Shown: positions 36,309-49,300, counted from the first letter of the stretch. The stretch: DNA of 54,108 bases from Welwitschia mirabilis (GCA_051453625.1 JBOZIK010000001.1:76282280-76336387); one strand, 5' to 3'. Made by a program: numbers and translations. The notes: generated by a model from the letters alone, not told the origin.

Positions 36309-36318
36309 NNNNNNNNNN
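36309..36318. other. Assembly gap (10 N)
   Basis: Ten undetermined bases next to the protease remnant. The gypsy reading is not continued on the other side. Confidence 1.
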
Positions 36319-36545
36319 CCTCTTTAATTTTAATAACTAGGTACTTATTGATTACTTTGGGTTTCTTGATTATTATATTAAGTAATTATAAAACTATTTT
36401 TGTGGGTTTTAATATAATATCTAAATCAAATTTCTTACATGTATGAAGTGGCATGATATTAACTCTAGCTTTAATATCAATCAAGGCTTTTTTAATATTT
36501 TTGTTTTCTTTCAATACAACACTATTGTAGCCTTTAGATCTTTTA
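36319..36545 (-). pseudogene. Ty3/gypsy aspartic protease remnant
   Basis: The minus strand reads KKALIDIKARVNIMPLHTCK, then LKPTKIVL, then IKKPKVI. This is the retropepsin pattern of plant gypsy elements, in which ALID(L)GA is followed by VNVMP and KPT-V-LQLADR-IK-PKG. The catalytic Asp is kept but the following Gly is Lys (GGA to AAA). The fit is best to Athila/Tat-type elements. Its job was cutting the gag-pol polyprotein. The rest of pol is missing beyond the gap. Confidence 0.72.
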
Positions 36546-36999
36546 ATTTTGGGAAATTTTGTGTGACTAAGTTGGTTATCGATTGAGAAATAAAGACTTT
36601 ACTAGTTTTTTTTTTTTTTTCATTATTTTCATTAAGTCCTTTCACACCTTGGCATACTTTGGATTTTCTTGTAAGAGTTTTTAAAAGAGTAATTTTATAC
36701 TCACATCTTGCATTATGATTTTACGATATTCATCATAGGCAGTAGTGGCTTTTAATCTTTCAAGCCATGATATTAATAGTTTCTTACCAAGTTTTGTATT
36801 GGTCTTTAATTTGGAAGTTAGAGCTAAAAGAGAAACTTGGATTCTCAAGGGTTTTTATGTCATCATTGGTTGTGTAGTTGAAATTAGCATTATGGTTTTA
36901 TGTTTTAGGGGCAGCGTTAAGTTCACTTCTAGTCACTACGTTCTAATCCTTTTTAACATCATTTAGATTTAAAATGATTTAAATAGTAAGAGTTTCTTG

Positions 37000-38252
37000 A
37001 GATCTTTGATTTTAAATTCTTATTTGCTATAATACCTAATGAAATTTTCTATAATTTTGCTTTGATTTTCTAGATGTATGTTTATGATTTCAAGTATTTT
37101 TCTAAGTTCTTCTATTAAATTTTGAAGTGTGTCATCTTGATGGCCTTGGTAATTAAAAGTAATGAGCTAGAAATTATGGTTTCTATATCTCTTTCAAAAG
37201 AGTTTTTAAAGGTAGGGAATGCCTCATTAGTTCTTGGTTGGAATTGGATATTTTTATTCATGTTATACCTTTTTTAAAAAGTACAAACCTTTTTAAAAAC
37301 TATTTCTTTAAAAATGGGCAAGGCTAAAAAAAATTATTGATTAATAACTATATTAGAAATTTTCACAAGGGAAGCAAGGAGATGATGGTCTCTTACTTTC
37401 CATATTAGCATCAACTAAATATCTAGTGTACATATTCAATGTGCTATTAAATTCTTAATAAGATTATTAGTACTTATGTATTAATGATTTTTCTTCCTTA
37501 GTTTTAGGTTTTAACTAGGTTTAGCTTCTCTCTACTAAATCATCTAAGTACTTTCATGTCTTATCTAATGTTAGGTTTAGAAAGATACCTCCAAATGAGA
37601 AATATACAAGCTATTTTATTTGGAGATTAAGTCAACTATAAAAATGATTAATTAACTCCTCTTTTGAGAAATCATCCATAGGGTTAGATGAAGATGCAAT
37701 AAGAAACCTCTCATATGTTATTACATAGTCTTCATTAGGATAATGAAAAACTTTATAACTTCTCTTCTTCTTTATCTCATGGTCATCTCACTTACAAAAA
37801 AATTGATAAAGATATTTTTTATTGTTTTCCAACTCTTTAATATTCTATATGGAATGATTTTCAACTAGGTTTTAGCTTTATCTCTAAGGGTAAAGGGAAA
37901 ATTGATGATGTATGCCCTATAACTAATCTTCTTTTTTTCATTTCTCAAGATGAGACCTAGCTATTCAATTTTAGATAGACATTGAAAATGGTCATCATCA
38001 TCCTTAATTATTAAAACATTCTAATGACTGATAAGGTGATAAGTTGTTTATCTTAGATAGTCTATGTATTACACTTTACTTTTAACAATAGATGTAGTTA
38101 TGCAAGTTTTGACTTGAAGACACATTTAGGATACCTTCTTTTATTAAGATGGTTTGTTTTAAGACCTTAACATAGTCCTAGTGACATTTTTTTTTTTAAT
38201 TAATTTCACTTAGATTCTTCAATGTATGTTGTTTTCCCCTCTACTCTGCCAT
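37000..38252 (-). pseudogene. Ty3/gypsy gag remnant (Athila/Tat-like)
   Basis: A probable start at 38,252 reads MAE*RGKQHTLKNLSEIN (the TAG is one step from CAG). The Retrotrans_gag core lies at about 37,900-37,760: NFPFTLRDKAKT*LKIIP, then SWKTIKNIFINFF, matching the usual PFSL-D-AK-WL--LP and W--MK--FL-KFF. The stop after KT stands where Trp belongs. Further on the frame shifts. The protease follows, so this is gag-protease of one element with pol lost. An open stretch at 36,745-36,966 on the other strand is chance. Confidence 0.72.
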
Positions 38253-38444
38253 GCTTGTTGTTCTTTCAATTATATAAAATCTCTACAATGTTAAGTCAAT
38301 GTTGTAGGTTATAAAATTAAAAATTTATTTATCAATAAGTTAAGACTATATTAAACATAAATATTTATAAAAAACTAAGAAATAAGAGCATCAAATTTAA
38401 AGAACTTCTTAAACCTTCAATAAAACGTATTGAATTTTGTTATA
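38253..38444 (-). other. Leader of the gag-protease element, no PBS seen
   Basis: Short stretch between the gag start and the family A LTR sequence. No primer-binding site is recognisable, so the element's own 5' LTR is missing or was replaced. Confidence 0.45.
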
Positions 38445-40135
38445 TATGACTTTTAGATGATTATTATAAATTTTTTTTTCAACTAATATTTTTATTTTTT
38501 AATTTTTTACTTATCCTAATTATGATTGGAGTATTAATAGGTGACGCTCTAAACCTTATAATGAATTAATTTTCTTCCTAACATAAGGGCTTCTTTGAAT
38601 CTAATAAATATTCCTTCCATTAACAAGTAAGCATGTCACTACACCTCTTAAATTTAATTCTATAGTAACCTTTATAAGTGAAATCATGGGCATTAAATTA
38701 TAAGTGAGTTAAGCAACACATGAATCATTTCCTTAAGGAACAGAAATTCACAAAGAAAAAAAGTAGTTATTTACTTAATTGATTAGCTTTCAAAGGCATA
38801 ATTCATCCAGATGGAATGTAGGCTCCAATTTTATCATAAAACTAGTTATTAATATGTTATTGTAATAGTTAATCTTAAAACATAAAAGATCTCTTTTAAA
38901 ACTTACTTACTTCTTTCTTACATACCTTTTATACTATATTAGAGTATGTTGGATTCATTAGAAATCATAGAATTATGTAATGCAAAATCAAAAGCTACAT
39001 GCAAGAATTTACAAAGACTTTATTAGCTCCATACCTCTTTATGACATGAGAACAAGCCTTGAACAATTATTAGCACTCATTAAAAAGTATATGATTAAAA
39101 CAAAATGAACTTAGAGCCTTAAGCTTCAATTTGTAGCCTTTAAAATCACACTTAAAGTTCATAGGAATATGGTTTTCATTAGAAGCAAGACCCTTTTAGG
39201 TGATATTTTAATACTTCATATAAAATTCTTAATACTTTATCTTTAGGTCTTCCATAAGGGCCTAATAATGATGTTGATAGAGCTTAGTAAGTTGTCTCAT
39301 CCTTCGACTCCTAGGTCAAAGTACTTCCTCCACTATTAGAATACTTAAAGTTTTAATAATCTTATATTCTTCTTTATGTGCCTTAGTTCTTAGTGTTTCT
39401 CACCCTTGGAGGTCATTATCCAATGCCTTACCATGAAATCCATCTATATCACTATAACTATAACTTGCATCAACATCAGGAATTTGCTATTGCTAGTGTT
39501 CTAGATAGTGATGAGGTAGAAGAGAAGTTGCATTTTTATTAGGATGAGTATTTCCTTTCTTCAAATAATTCACCTTCCATAAATATGAATTAGGGCATAG
39601 GTTTTATTATTACTATCTTTTTAGGTTCTACTATTTTTTTGTAATTTCCATGAAATATGCTTTCATAATACTGTTAATTAGGATTTTCTACAATTAAATC
39701 TACTTGAAAAATTAACACATTTGATCCATTCAGAGTCTTTCTTATAACATTAGCCAAAAAGCATATCCTACTAAACATTACAAGAATTTTTTATTCCAAT
39801 TAACTCAAGTGAGAGAGGAATTGCTTCTTGGAAAATTAATTTTAGCATTCTAAATAATTGGATGTAGCCCACAGGTCATGAATACTACTAGTTTTTAGAT
39901 ATTGAATTTTCCTTTCTTTCTACCCTTCATTCTCACTTCTCAAAAACTTCAAAGATCTCCATATTTCTAAATTAATGGCTCTTATAATCATTTATATTAC
40001 ACACTCTAATAAATAAAACACACCCTAGTGTTATTTAAAAATGCAACGGTGCTTAGACATGGGCACACATCCTAGTGTAATTTAAAAATGCAATCACACA
40101 TAAAATGCAATGATGCATAACTATGGGGTGTTAGA
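38445..40135 (-). repeat. 3' LTR of the family A element, truncated
   Basis: Collinear with about 41,330-43,006, with shared blocks such as cttcctaacataagggct, gttgtctcatcc and gaggtagaagagaagttgca. Ends ggggtgttaga, the decayed TGTAACACCC start on the minus strand. The first about 1 kb (plus-strand left part) present in the other LTR is missing. Confidence 0.82.
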
Positions 40136-40148
40136 TTCTCCTTCCCTT
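40136..40148 (-). other. Polypurine tract of the family A element
   Basis: Minus strand AAGGGAAGGAGAA directly before the 3' LTR. Confidence 0.75.
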
Positions 40149-40175
40149 AATAAGTTTATATACTTAGAAATCACT

Positions 40176-40302
40176 TAATCCAAATATCACTTTGACAAAA
40201 TCATTAATAAATTGATCAAGTAATGGATCCAAATCCAAGGATTAATCCACATATTACTTTGGTAAGATCATTAATGAGTTGATTAAGAAACATATTCAAA
40301 CC
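40176..40302 (+). repeat. Two-copy 67-bp tandem repeat in the internal region
   Basis: taatccaaatatcactttg at 40,176 and taatccacatattactttgg at 40,243 start two similar units, each followed by a cattaat-a-ttgat-aag segment. They fill most of the internal region. Confidence 0.75.
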
Positions 40303-40305
40303 TAA

Positions 40306-40317
40306 GCTCTAATATCA
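40306..40317 (-). other. Primer-binding site of the family A element
   Basis: Minus strand TGATATTAGAGC followed by TTAGG, three bases inside the LTR. Two changes from TGGTATCAGAGC, and the same TTAGG context as the Tekay PBS. Confidence 0.82.
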
Positions 40318-40320
40318 AAA

Positions 40321-41172
40321 TGTCATAATCTAGTTTTTAGGTTGGACGTAAAAGCATGAATTTTTTTTTAATAATTCACTTTATTACATGATATCACATT
40401 AAGTTACATGATAATATTAAACATTGCAATGAACTAATTAGTTTACTATTGAGATACTTACCTCTTAATTACCCATAAGATTTATATTAAGTAAACTATA
40501 TGATGATAGCTTACCTAATTAATACCATAATAAATTTTAAGGTTAAATAGAAATATTGATTAGGAGCACACATAAGAAGTGTGTATGTTGTAGTCAAGTG
40601 ATTTGTTACACTAACAAATAAGCAATCACAGCTACATAATCCTCATCCAAAGGAGTTCAAACTATACATAATTCTATCTTGGACTTCTTTCTATTCTCCA
40701 TGATTATGCATAAGTATAAGATAGATTAAAATGGTCTATATGAGTGGAATATGGAAATCCTTAACATGAAAGAATGCAAAGAATAATGTAAGAACTTAAT
40801 ATTAAAATCAACATCAATAGATGTCACACATAAGTATATGTACACATGCATAATAGCTATTTTAAAAAGTATAGAAGATAGTCAATAAATGACTCTTGAG
40901 GTTACAACATCTAATTATATTAAGAAATTCTAATGCATGAATGATTATAATACACATGTATATCAATATAAATTAGATACAGGGGTATCCAAGTATCTAT
41001 ATATAGTGAAACCCTTAGTCACTTGGCCAAAATAAACATTAGTATTCCTCCATTACCAAGTATGATAGACCCCCTCATATCTTACTCTAATGTCTTGGTG
41101 GGAGCTAATGAAAGGAAATATATCATAATACAATGTTATTATAGTAAAATCATGTGAAATTATGATCAACAG

Positions 41173-41204
<32 letters not shown>

Positions 41205-43006
41205 GCGCGCACGCACGCACGCATGCACGCACGCACGCATGCACGCATGCACATGTACACACACACACACATGCACACGTACAGGCCATTTTTGTAGGGT
41301 ACCTTTTAGCTACTTCTTTTAAAATTGATTTTCTTCTAAATTATTATTATAAATTTTTTATTTCAACTAACATTTTTAATGTTTGGTTCTTCACTTATCC
41401 TAACTATGATTGAAGTTCCAATAAGTGATGCTCTAAATTTTATATTAAATTAATTTTCTTCCTAACATAAGGGCTACTTTAAATATGGTTAAGTTGTTTT
41501 TCATTAATAAGCAACCATGTCACTAGACCTCTCAAATTTAGTACTATAGTAAATTTTGTATGTGAAAGCATGAGCACTAAATTATAACTGATTTAAGCAA
41601 CACATCAATCATTTTCTTAAGAAATAAAAACTCATAAATAAATATAGCTTTACATGTGTTTATAGTAATCACTTGATTAATTGATTAATGTCAAATCCAG
41701 AATTCATTCAAATGGGATGTAGACTCTAATTTTACTATAAAAATAGTCATTAATATGATCTTATAATAGTTAATCTAGAAACATGAAATCATGCTTTCAA
41801 AACTCAATTACTTCTTTTCTACTATGTTAAAGTTATTGGATTCATTGAAAATCACAGAAATATGTAATGCATAATCGAAAGCCACATGCAAGAATTAATA
41901 AAAACTATATTAGTTCCATACCTTTTTACTACATAATAATAAGCCTCATGGAGCTGCTAGCAGTTATTAGAAAGAATATGATTTTAGAAAAATGAAGTGA
42001 GAGTCTTATGCTTTAATTTGCATATCTAAAAAGCACACATAGAATTCCTAAATTTTTTTTTTCCCATTAGCAGCAAGATCCTTCTAGGTGCTCTTTTTAT
42101 AATTCATATAAAAGTCTTAATACTTTATCTATAGGCCCTCTATGAGGGCCCAATAAGGGTACAAATAGAGCTTAGCAAGTTGTCTCATCCTATGAATCTT
42201 ATATCAAAGTAATTCCTCAATTGTTAAAATACTTAAACTTTGAAGAATCTTATCTTCTTCTTCATGTCCTTTAGTTCTCAAAATTTCTTACCCTTAGAGG
42301 TTATTATTTAAGGCCTCAGCATGAATGCCATCTGTGTCTATCGAATTATGGCTCACATCAGCACTATGTATTCATCATTGCTAGTGTTTAAGCTAGTCAG
42401 GAGGTAGAAGAGAAGTTGCATTTTCATTAGTATTGGTATTTCCTCTCTTTAAATAATGTGCCTTCAAGAAAGATGAATTAGGGCACATGTTTTATTATTG
42501 TTATCTTTTCAGATTACATTAATTCCTTGTAGTTCCCATGAAAGATGCTTTCACAGTCTTATTAATTAGAGTTTCTTATAACAGAATTCACTTGCAAAAC
42601 CAACATGGCCAATTCATTTAGAGTCTTTCTTATAACATTTATTAAGAAGTGCATTCTATGAAATATTACTTAAATTTTTTATTTTGATTAACTCAAGTGA
42701 GAGAGGAACCATTCCTTGCAAAATTAGATTTGACTTTTTAAATATTTGAGTGCATCCTACAAATCATGGATACCACTAGTTTCTAACTATTAAATCTTCC
42801 TTTATTTCTACACTTCATTTTTACTTTATAAAAACTTCAAAGATCTCCATTTTTCTAAAGTTATGGTTCTTCTAATCATTTATATTATACACTCCAATGG
42901 ATGAAACACACCCTAGTGCAATTTAAAAATGTAATACTTCATAAATATGGGCATACAACCTAGTGCAATTTAAAAATTTAATGGGGAATAATTATAGGGT
43001 GTTATA
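40321..43006 (-). repeat. 5' LTR of the family A element (about 2.7 kb)
   Basis: Plus-strand start TGTCATAATC and end GGGTGTTATA. The left 1 kb contains a block similar to the Tekay LTR (about 40,990-41,130 against 12,890-13,090 and 22,340-22,460; for example tagtcacttggccaaaat). It also holds the alternating tract at 41,173-41,283. Confidence 0.82.
41173..41283. repeat. 111-bp alternating purine-pyrimidine tract, (AC)n with CpG
   Basis: Uninterrupted alternation of purine and pyrimidine: (AC)n, then GCACGCGC, ACGCACGC and GCATGCAC units, then ACATGTAC and (AC)n. It gives His/Thr/Ala/Arg or Cys/Val/Ala readings on the two strands that are not genes. Such tracts can adopt Z-DNA. Confidence 0.93.
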
Positions 43007-43189
43007 ACATGCCACATGCTTTTCTTAACTACTTCATAATTACTCATTTTTAATTAAAATTATGCTTAATTATTTACCTTGAGTTATTAACATGGAAAAT
43101 GGTCAATTTTAATCATTAATCCTATCAAAAGTTACTATAATCACACTCAAAACTACCATTAGATATGGTCAAGTTGACCAACTAATATA
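43007..43189 (-). repeat. Fragment of the family B LTR (U3 end)
   Basis: Similar to 25,549-25,733: acatgccacatgcttttc, cttcataattact, attaacatggaaa and ctaatata occur in the same order. Similarity starts exactly at the right end of the family A element, as expected if A inserted into a B LTR. Confidence 0.75.
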
Positions 43190-44349
43190 ATGTTATGGAG
43201 AATAATCTATTCCTTAGATGTATATATTTTAAAGTGTCCTCATTCTCTAGCACATGAAAGATACTTTTAAAGATCTATAACCTCAATTTTACTATGAATT
43301 ATAATGCTTCTTCTATTTTATTAAACATTTAGATTACAGTGCTTTAAAATGGAATATAAGTGTAAATATAAAATTCTTTTCTCTTATTCTTATTATGTAG
43401 GTAAGCATAATCCAAGCTTCTATAAACTTATAAATTGATTTGGATTATTTTTTAAATGAAAACCACCCTCCTTTTACCAAAATATTATTTTCCAAGATCT
43501 AATATTTCACAATGAGATGTATATCTTTCCATTGGTGATGTTATTTGAAATTTAAACTAGCCATTAATCTTAGTTCATCTAAATATTTTTGAAATGGTAA
43601 TTATTCTTACATAATTTAAAAGTGCACTAGTGATCTAAAGGATCATTCTCACAATTAGATGTAGTATATTCACAACTTATAAAATGCTAGTAATTCTCAT
43701 GTTGATATACATAATGTTTATAAAATAACTTCCTAAAACTTTTAAAAACCATGTGTATACTTTAAAAATCAATAATTATATGACTTATTTGAATGTAATT
43801 ACCTTACACAGAATTTTTTCATTTCTTCATGATAGTCATACATGACTTTCCAATATTATGAAAGTATCATAAAAACTTTTCTAACAAAGTAAACATTAAG
43901 ATAAAACATATGTTTCATATCATATTCCTCACTCTCTAGGTTTTTAAATGATTATTCTATTTAATAGAATGTAAAATATGATTATCAAACCCTTCCTAAA
44001 TAAAATTTCTCTTCATAAACACAATTAAGTTAATTATAGACTTTAGTTCTTTAAAACAAGACATGCAAAAGTGTGGTATGGATCACATACATATTTCAGT
44101 TAATTTAATCCTTATTTCTTATGTAATCTTTATATTTCATCACACTAGTTTATTATTAGTTCTTGGCATTACTTCATCCCCATTAATGCTTTGTAATATT
44201 CCTATCATATAGGATAATCTAATATATGTTGTAGATTATTTATCTTTTAATTAATCTAATTTGTAGTGTAATTGTATTTGATTATGTAATCATAATGTCA
44301 TAAATTAAATATTTCTCTTCTTCATGTCATTCATAAGGTTAAAATCTAA
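43190..44349. other. A+T-rich stretch, no gene recognised
   Basis: Could hold the C-terminal part and 3' end of the neighbouring LINE, but I see no clear motif. Confidence 0.4.
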
Positions 44350-45060
44350 GAAGAAATTAATCAAAGTAATTTCATGGATAAACTATGATTAGCTAAATTT
44401 CTAATAAAAAAACATATCATCATTCACAAATTGAACATGAGTATACTTTATGTAATTATAAGTAGAAGCGATTCCTCTAATTCGTTTCTTCTTTTTGAAT
44501 TCCTAAAGTATTTTAAAATTTCTTCCATAGTAAGAAAAAAAAAATTGGAGAAATGAGGTTTCCTTGATGCAACCCCATAGTAGTAGTAATCTCCATATGA
44601 AACACCATTAATAAGAAGGGACATATTGAAAGATGAATAAACATATTCATACTTACTTAACTAAGAGTGAGGAAATCTAATTTTTTGATCATATCCTTCA
44701 TATATGTTCAAAACACTTAATGATAGGCCTTATTTATGTTTAGCTTAATAAGCCTTATTTATGTCTAGCTTAAGATCATCATTATCATCTTTTTATCTAG
44801 TGTCTAAGTAAAATATCTCTTAAATAATTAAGAAAATATTAAATATATGCCTTCCTTCATAAGAACCTACCTTTTCATTAGCAGTAAAATTATATAACAC
44901 ATTTTTAATCAGTAAAGAAATAGAATTATATAGAAGTTTATAAAGTAATGAAATGTGATAACAAGGTAGTCCTCCTCAACAGAATGAGAATTTTTATTGT
45001 ATAAAAAAAGTGTTATTAAGGTAACATCCAATTAAAATAAGAATATAATCTTACTCCAAA
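44350..45060 (-). pseudogene. L1-type LINE reverse transcriptase remnant
   Basis: On the minus strand from about 45,000: ISLLYKLLYNSISLLIKNVL, then EKVGSYEGRHIFN, then DDLKLDINKAY. These match the plant L1 RT order RPISL-N--YKI-SKV--NRL, GFV-GRQI-DN, MLKLD-SKAYD. Next come TYMKDMIKKLDF, FLLMVFHMEITTTMGLHQGN and LISP (normally LVNG-P-G---S-GLRQGDPLSP). The active-site region at 44,409-44,431 reads FVNDDMFF for FADDT-FF, with the first catalytic Asp changed to Asn. Stops are frequent. Part of a target-primed non-LTR element; its endonuclease should lie to the right. Confidence 0.65.
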
Positions 45061-46330
45061 ATTTAATAACCATTTCACATACATCTAAGTTTATACTATT
45101 GGGAATGCATCAACTTCTAGAGCTTTATGATTAGACATTGAAAAATAACTTACCTAATATCATCCACTATGACATTTGATCCAAATAATCAATCTCATAA
45201 TCCCTTAAATAATGGAAAATGTTATCCACAAATATACCTACTTTTTCCTCATCCATTATCTAATTTGCACAAATAATTTCCTTGTCAAAATTTAAACAAA
45301 TTTTTTAATTTTTTTCTATTCTATACATCATTCGTTCCTTTCATTGATCAGTTCAACACTATTCTAGTACTTTATTGAACTATATGTATGAAATAAAGAA
45401 TATTTCCTATTGCCAAATGTATTTCTATTAAAAAACGTTATTTGTCTCTAATAGATATGTAAATTATTTTGAACATTATAATATTAATTTAATGAACCAT
45501 ATTCTTGATCACATCTTTTCATCATATATCATTAATCTCTTGAGTCATCCTAAATCATCTAGATACATCCTTCTAGTGGTTTTTCTTTGTTCCTTTTTAC
45601 ATTTTTTTATTTAATATATAACAATACTTTGTAGGATTCATTCTTGTCCATGGAATTATAGCCTCTTTTGCTAACATTAACTTCTTTTAAATTCTAAATA
45701 AGAAACTACCAAGGATGAACATATTCCATTTCTTTATTACTAGGTTATCCACCTGCTCATATCTTTATCAATATATTTGCTAGTAAAATATATTCTTAGG
45801 TTTTTTTGATCTATATACTCATATTTATAGAAATAAGTGAATGATAAAACCCAATACATGTTAATGTTTTGGCTTAAGGACCTTGAAACATAGTCATCTT
45901 TCATTATCTACCATCATTATATTAATGATATAATAAATTCTGTTATCTCTAGTTTGGAAATATCTTATGTATAGTCATCCTACTTTACATAATGTTAAAT
46001 AATCCTATACTTATATTAGAACCTACTACCTCCTTTGTAGCTATATTACCTCATCTTGAGCCATTCACATGCTCTTCATTACCATTAGATTATTATAGTA
46101 TCCTATAATTAGTAATAAAATTATTCATTTTATGACTTAATAATGTAGCTCATTCCAAAAAAAAAATTTTCTTCACTTCAATAAGGTAATAGAGATTAAT
46201 TAAATCCAACTATTATAAGCAAAAACTGTAATGTAATTGTGTAATAACTCTAAGAATTTGAAATTCCAATTTTTATCTTAAATGGTCTAAATATCTCTTA
46301 AATGATCATTAGCCTCTTTGTAGGCAAATT
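45061..46330 (-). pseudogene. Probable upstream ORF2 part of the same LINE, poorly preserved
   Basis: The minus strand keeps coding-like stretches with few stops (for example KFAYKEANDHLRDI, then DKNWNFKFLELLHNYITVFA at about 46,200-46,330), as expected for the endonuclease-RT linker. I could not place endonuclease catalytic motifs. Confidence 0.3.
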
Positions 46331-49300
46331 TCATCATAGGAAATAAGTTATTAATAATTTCAATAGAATTGTATTCATTCATTTATATTTAATAAAAACA
46401 CCTGAGGTATAGTTTAAGTTTCATACACTAATCGTTTATGTCCCTCTAATATAAGAGATTATTAATACTACATCTCTATATTATTTATCACTAATAAATT
46501 AAATTAAAATTAAGGCAAATAACACTTACATTAGAATTGCAAATAAGCACCAATGCTAAAACATGTAAAAAATTTGAGCAAGAAGATTTGATAATTAGTT
46601 AATGGCAAAGTTACAAAGATAAATCCAAAACAACATATTATTAAAACTTTCTAAATTTATCAAGATAAAATTAAGGTTTCATTAATAAATATTAAAGCTA
46701 ATTATCAAATCAGTCAACCAATATTATGTAGGGATCAACTATTCTTTTGAAAAATACAGATAACAAATACAGGTAATTATTGTAAGATAAATATGACCAT
46801 CTTTCTAGCTATCAAAAGACTACATGATCATCTCTAGTTATTTATAACTTATGAAACTTGTAATGATAACTTGCAATAGTAGAAAAATAGATTATTTTAT
46901 AATCTTATCACTAATGTATGTCATAATCCCTTTTATGAATCTTACATTATATACTTTGAAAAGAATACACTCTTTTCTCTATCTTTTTAATCCTTCTACT
47001 ATCCTTTATTATTTATTTTTAGCATTAAGATAACATTGTGTATGATTTATTTATGATGCATTCCAAGATGATGATTAATTTAAAAGTTTTTTTTTGTTTA
47101 AAGTCTATCAATAAGCCTCTTTAAGTATATATCTATAATAATCAATGAAAATAAAACACATTTGGTTCTTTCATCTCCTTGTTATGAAATTTATTTTATT
47201 TTTTTAATCATTGTTTTTTGTGTTTGTTTAATATTTATTATGCTCTAATTACTATCAAATAAGATTTTTTCCTTGATTGAATTAGCATTAAGAAAAAATC
47301 CCTCTATCTTTATTATTTAATCCTCCACTATAAGAAAGTTAGACCTAACAATTACAATCTCTCAAATTCTATGTTTAAACTTTCATTTGGTTTATGATGG
47401 TATGATTTTTCATAAGCCATTATTAAATTCATAATTAATTTTACTTAAATAATTTAATTTAGATTTGTTTTAGATCTACAACTTGGTGCTTATGTAAAAT
47501 TGAAGACATGTGTTGCCTACTACTTAATAGAATAGATAATATGATCCTTTTACTCTTTAAATTTCTGTAAGACATTAAGTTTCCTAAGGCCATGTTGCTT
47601 AAGATAATCAGAACATTTCATGAAGTCCAAATCTTTATCTAGCTAACTATATTTTAACTTGTCCTCAACATCTATAGAATAATCACTTCATATTTGACTT
47701 TAATTATAAAAATGAAAAACCTTAAAAGAATATTTTAACTTTTGAATCCATTTATGTTGTATTGTCTTCTACCTAAATGGATTTGTTTTTAAATGCTAGA
47801 ATCTACTCTAGGATAGAGCTAGTTTTAAGCTAGGCTTAAGGTTCATTACTAGCTCTGCTTGAGGAATTATCGTAGCCATATCATCAATGTTAGTTTTCAG
47901 TTATTTTTCATAATTCTTAAAAAAAAATTGTTAAGCATTTAATTTTTGATGCTAAAAACTTTCTTAATACATTACCTTATGGTTTTCCTATCTCATTCTA
48001 ACTAGATGTCTACTAAAAATGTTAATTTCTTGTCAGAGAATAAGAAAATCTACAAATATATCATAAATGAGATATATAAACATTTATTATTCTTAAAAAG
48101 AACTCATCATAGTGGCTTAAGAATAATTCCTAAAATCAACAGATTTGATAATTTTTCATCCAAATATTTTAACAAATACCAAGAATAATGCCAATCTAAA
48201 AATTATTTTTTTTATGAATGTAAATCACCTTTCTAAATCTAAAGGTGTTAGCTCTTAATTATGTAATTGTATATTTGTTTAAGAAGTCTTGAAAATTAAT
48301 TCTATGAATCATAAAAGAAATCATTTATTTTCCATAAAGTCTCCCAATTAGAGGGGGAAAAACCTAACTTGTGATCATGCATTTAACTTGAAAAATACTC
48401 TCATCATTTAGTTCACTTTAATTTGACTACTCAGATTAGGAGGAAACTTTATGATATTTGTATTAATGGCTCCATTTTGATAATAGTCAGATCTTAAAAC
48501 TTAAACTATGACAGAGTGAAGAATCATGTTCAAAATGCATGTATAATCATTCCTTTGTAGTAGATTTGGAAAGCTCATAACAAATCCCTCTTTCAGGGGA
48601 AGATTTTTTCTATAAGTTTTATTTCGATTCATATCCTTCATGAAGAAAAAATATGTTTTAGTTGTATGAAATTAGTATTCCTAGATCTTAATACCATAAG
48701 TGATATTCTCTTTGTCCATATCTATTATCTTCTATCTATACTAGTCTTCTTTGTTTATTATGCTTAGTTATTCTACTTTAGGCTACATGATTCCTCTTTT
48801 TTAGCTTGTTTTCTTTCAAGATAAATATTATACTATGAATTTATATTACAATATAAGGATTTTTATCTCTTAAAAAAATGGTTTTATGCTCAAATTTCTA
48901 AGCTAAATTTTTTTACTCCATTTTATAATATATAATGACATAAAGTATGGGTAGAAATTTCTCCCCAAAATAATGATAAATATGTTTTTGTAATTTTTCA
49001 TTTTAAGCACTACAAAATTTATACATAAATAATATTTATTAACTTGAATAATAATATTCTTTATTACTCCTTTATCTTTGATATATTGTTAACTCTTATT
49101 ATTAAAATAAGGAGCTTAGATATTTTTAAATCATAAATATCTATAAAAATAATAGGACATAAGAGTTGTACTAGATTTAAGATTAAGAAAGAATATCACT
49201 ATTACATGTATTTGTATAATACATAATATACTTAATTATCCAATGATCTTTATATTTAGGAAGAATTAGTTTAGAATACCTACACTTATATTTTATACTT

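Larger units (their letters stand above)
38445..43006 (-). mobile_element. Family A LTR element with only 185 bp between the LTRs
   Basis: LTR copies at 38,445-40,135 (truncated) and 40,321-43,006 flank 40,136-40,320, which holds a PPT next to the left LTR and a PBS next to the right one and nothing coding. Either an internally deleted element or a natural non-autonomous type. Its right end abuts a piece of the family B LTR, so it seems to have inserted into a B LTR. The left end is cut against the gag leader, so no target-site duplication can be checked. Confidence 0.75.

Noticed and set aside
41053-41413. Cys/Val/Ala-rich and His/Thr/Arg-rich open frames on the two strands
   Set aside because: Both are direct readings of the alternating AC/GC tract; no gene features.
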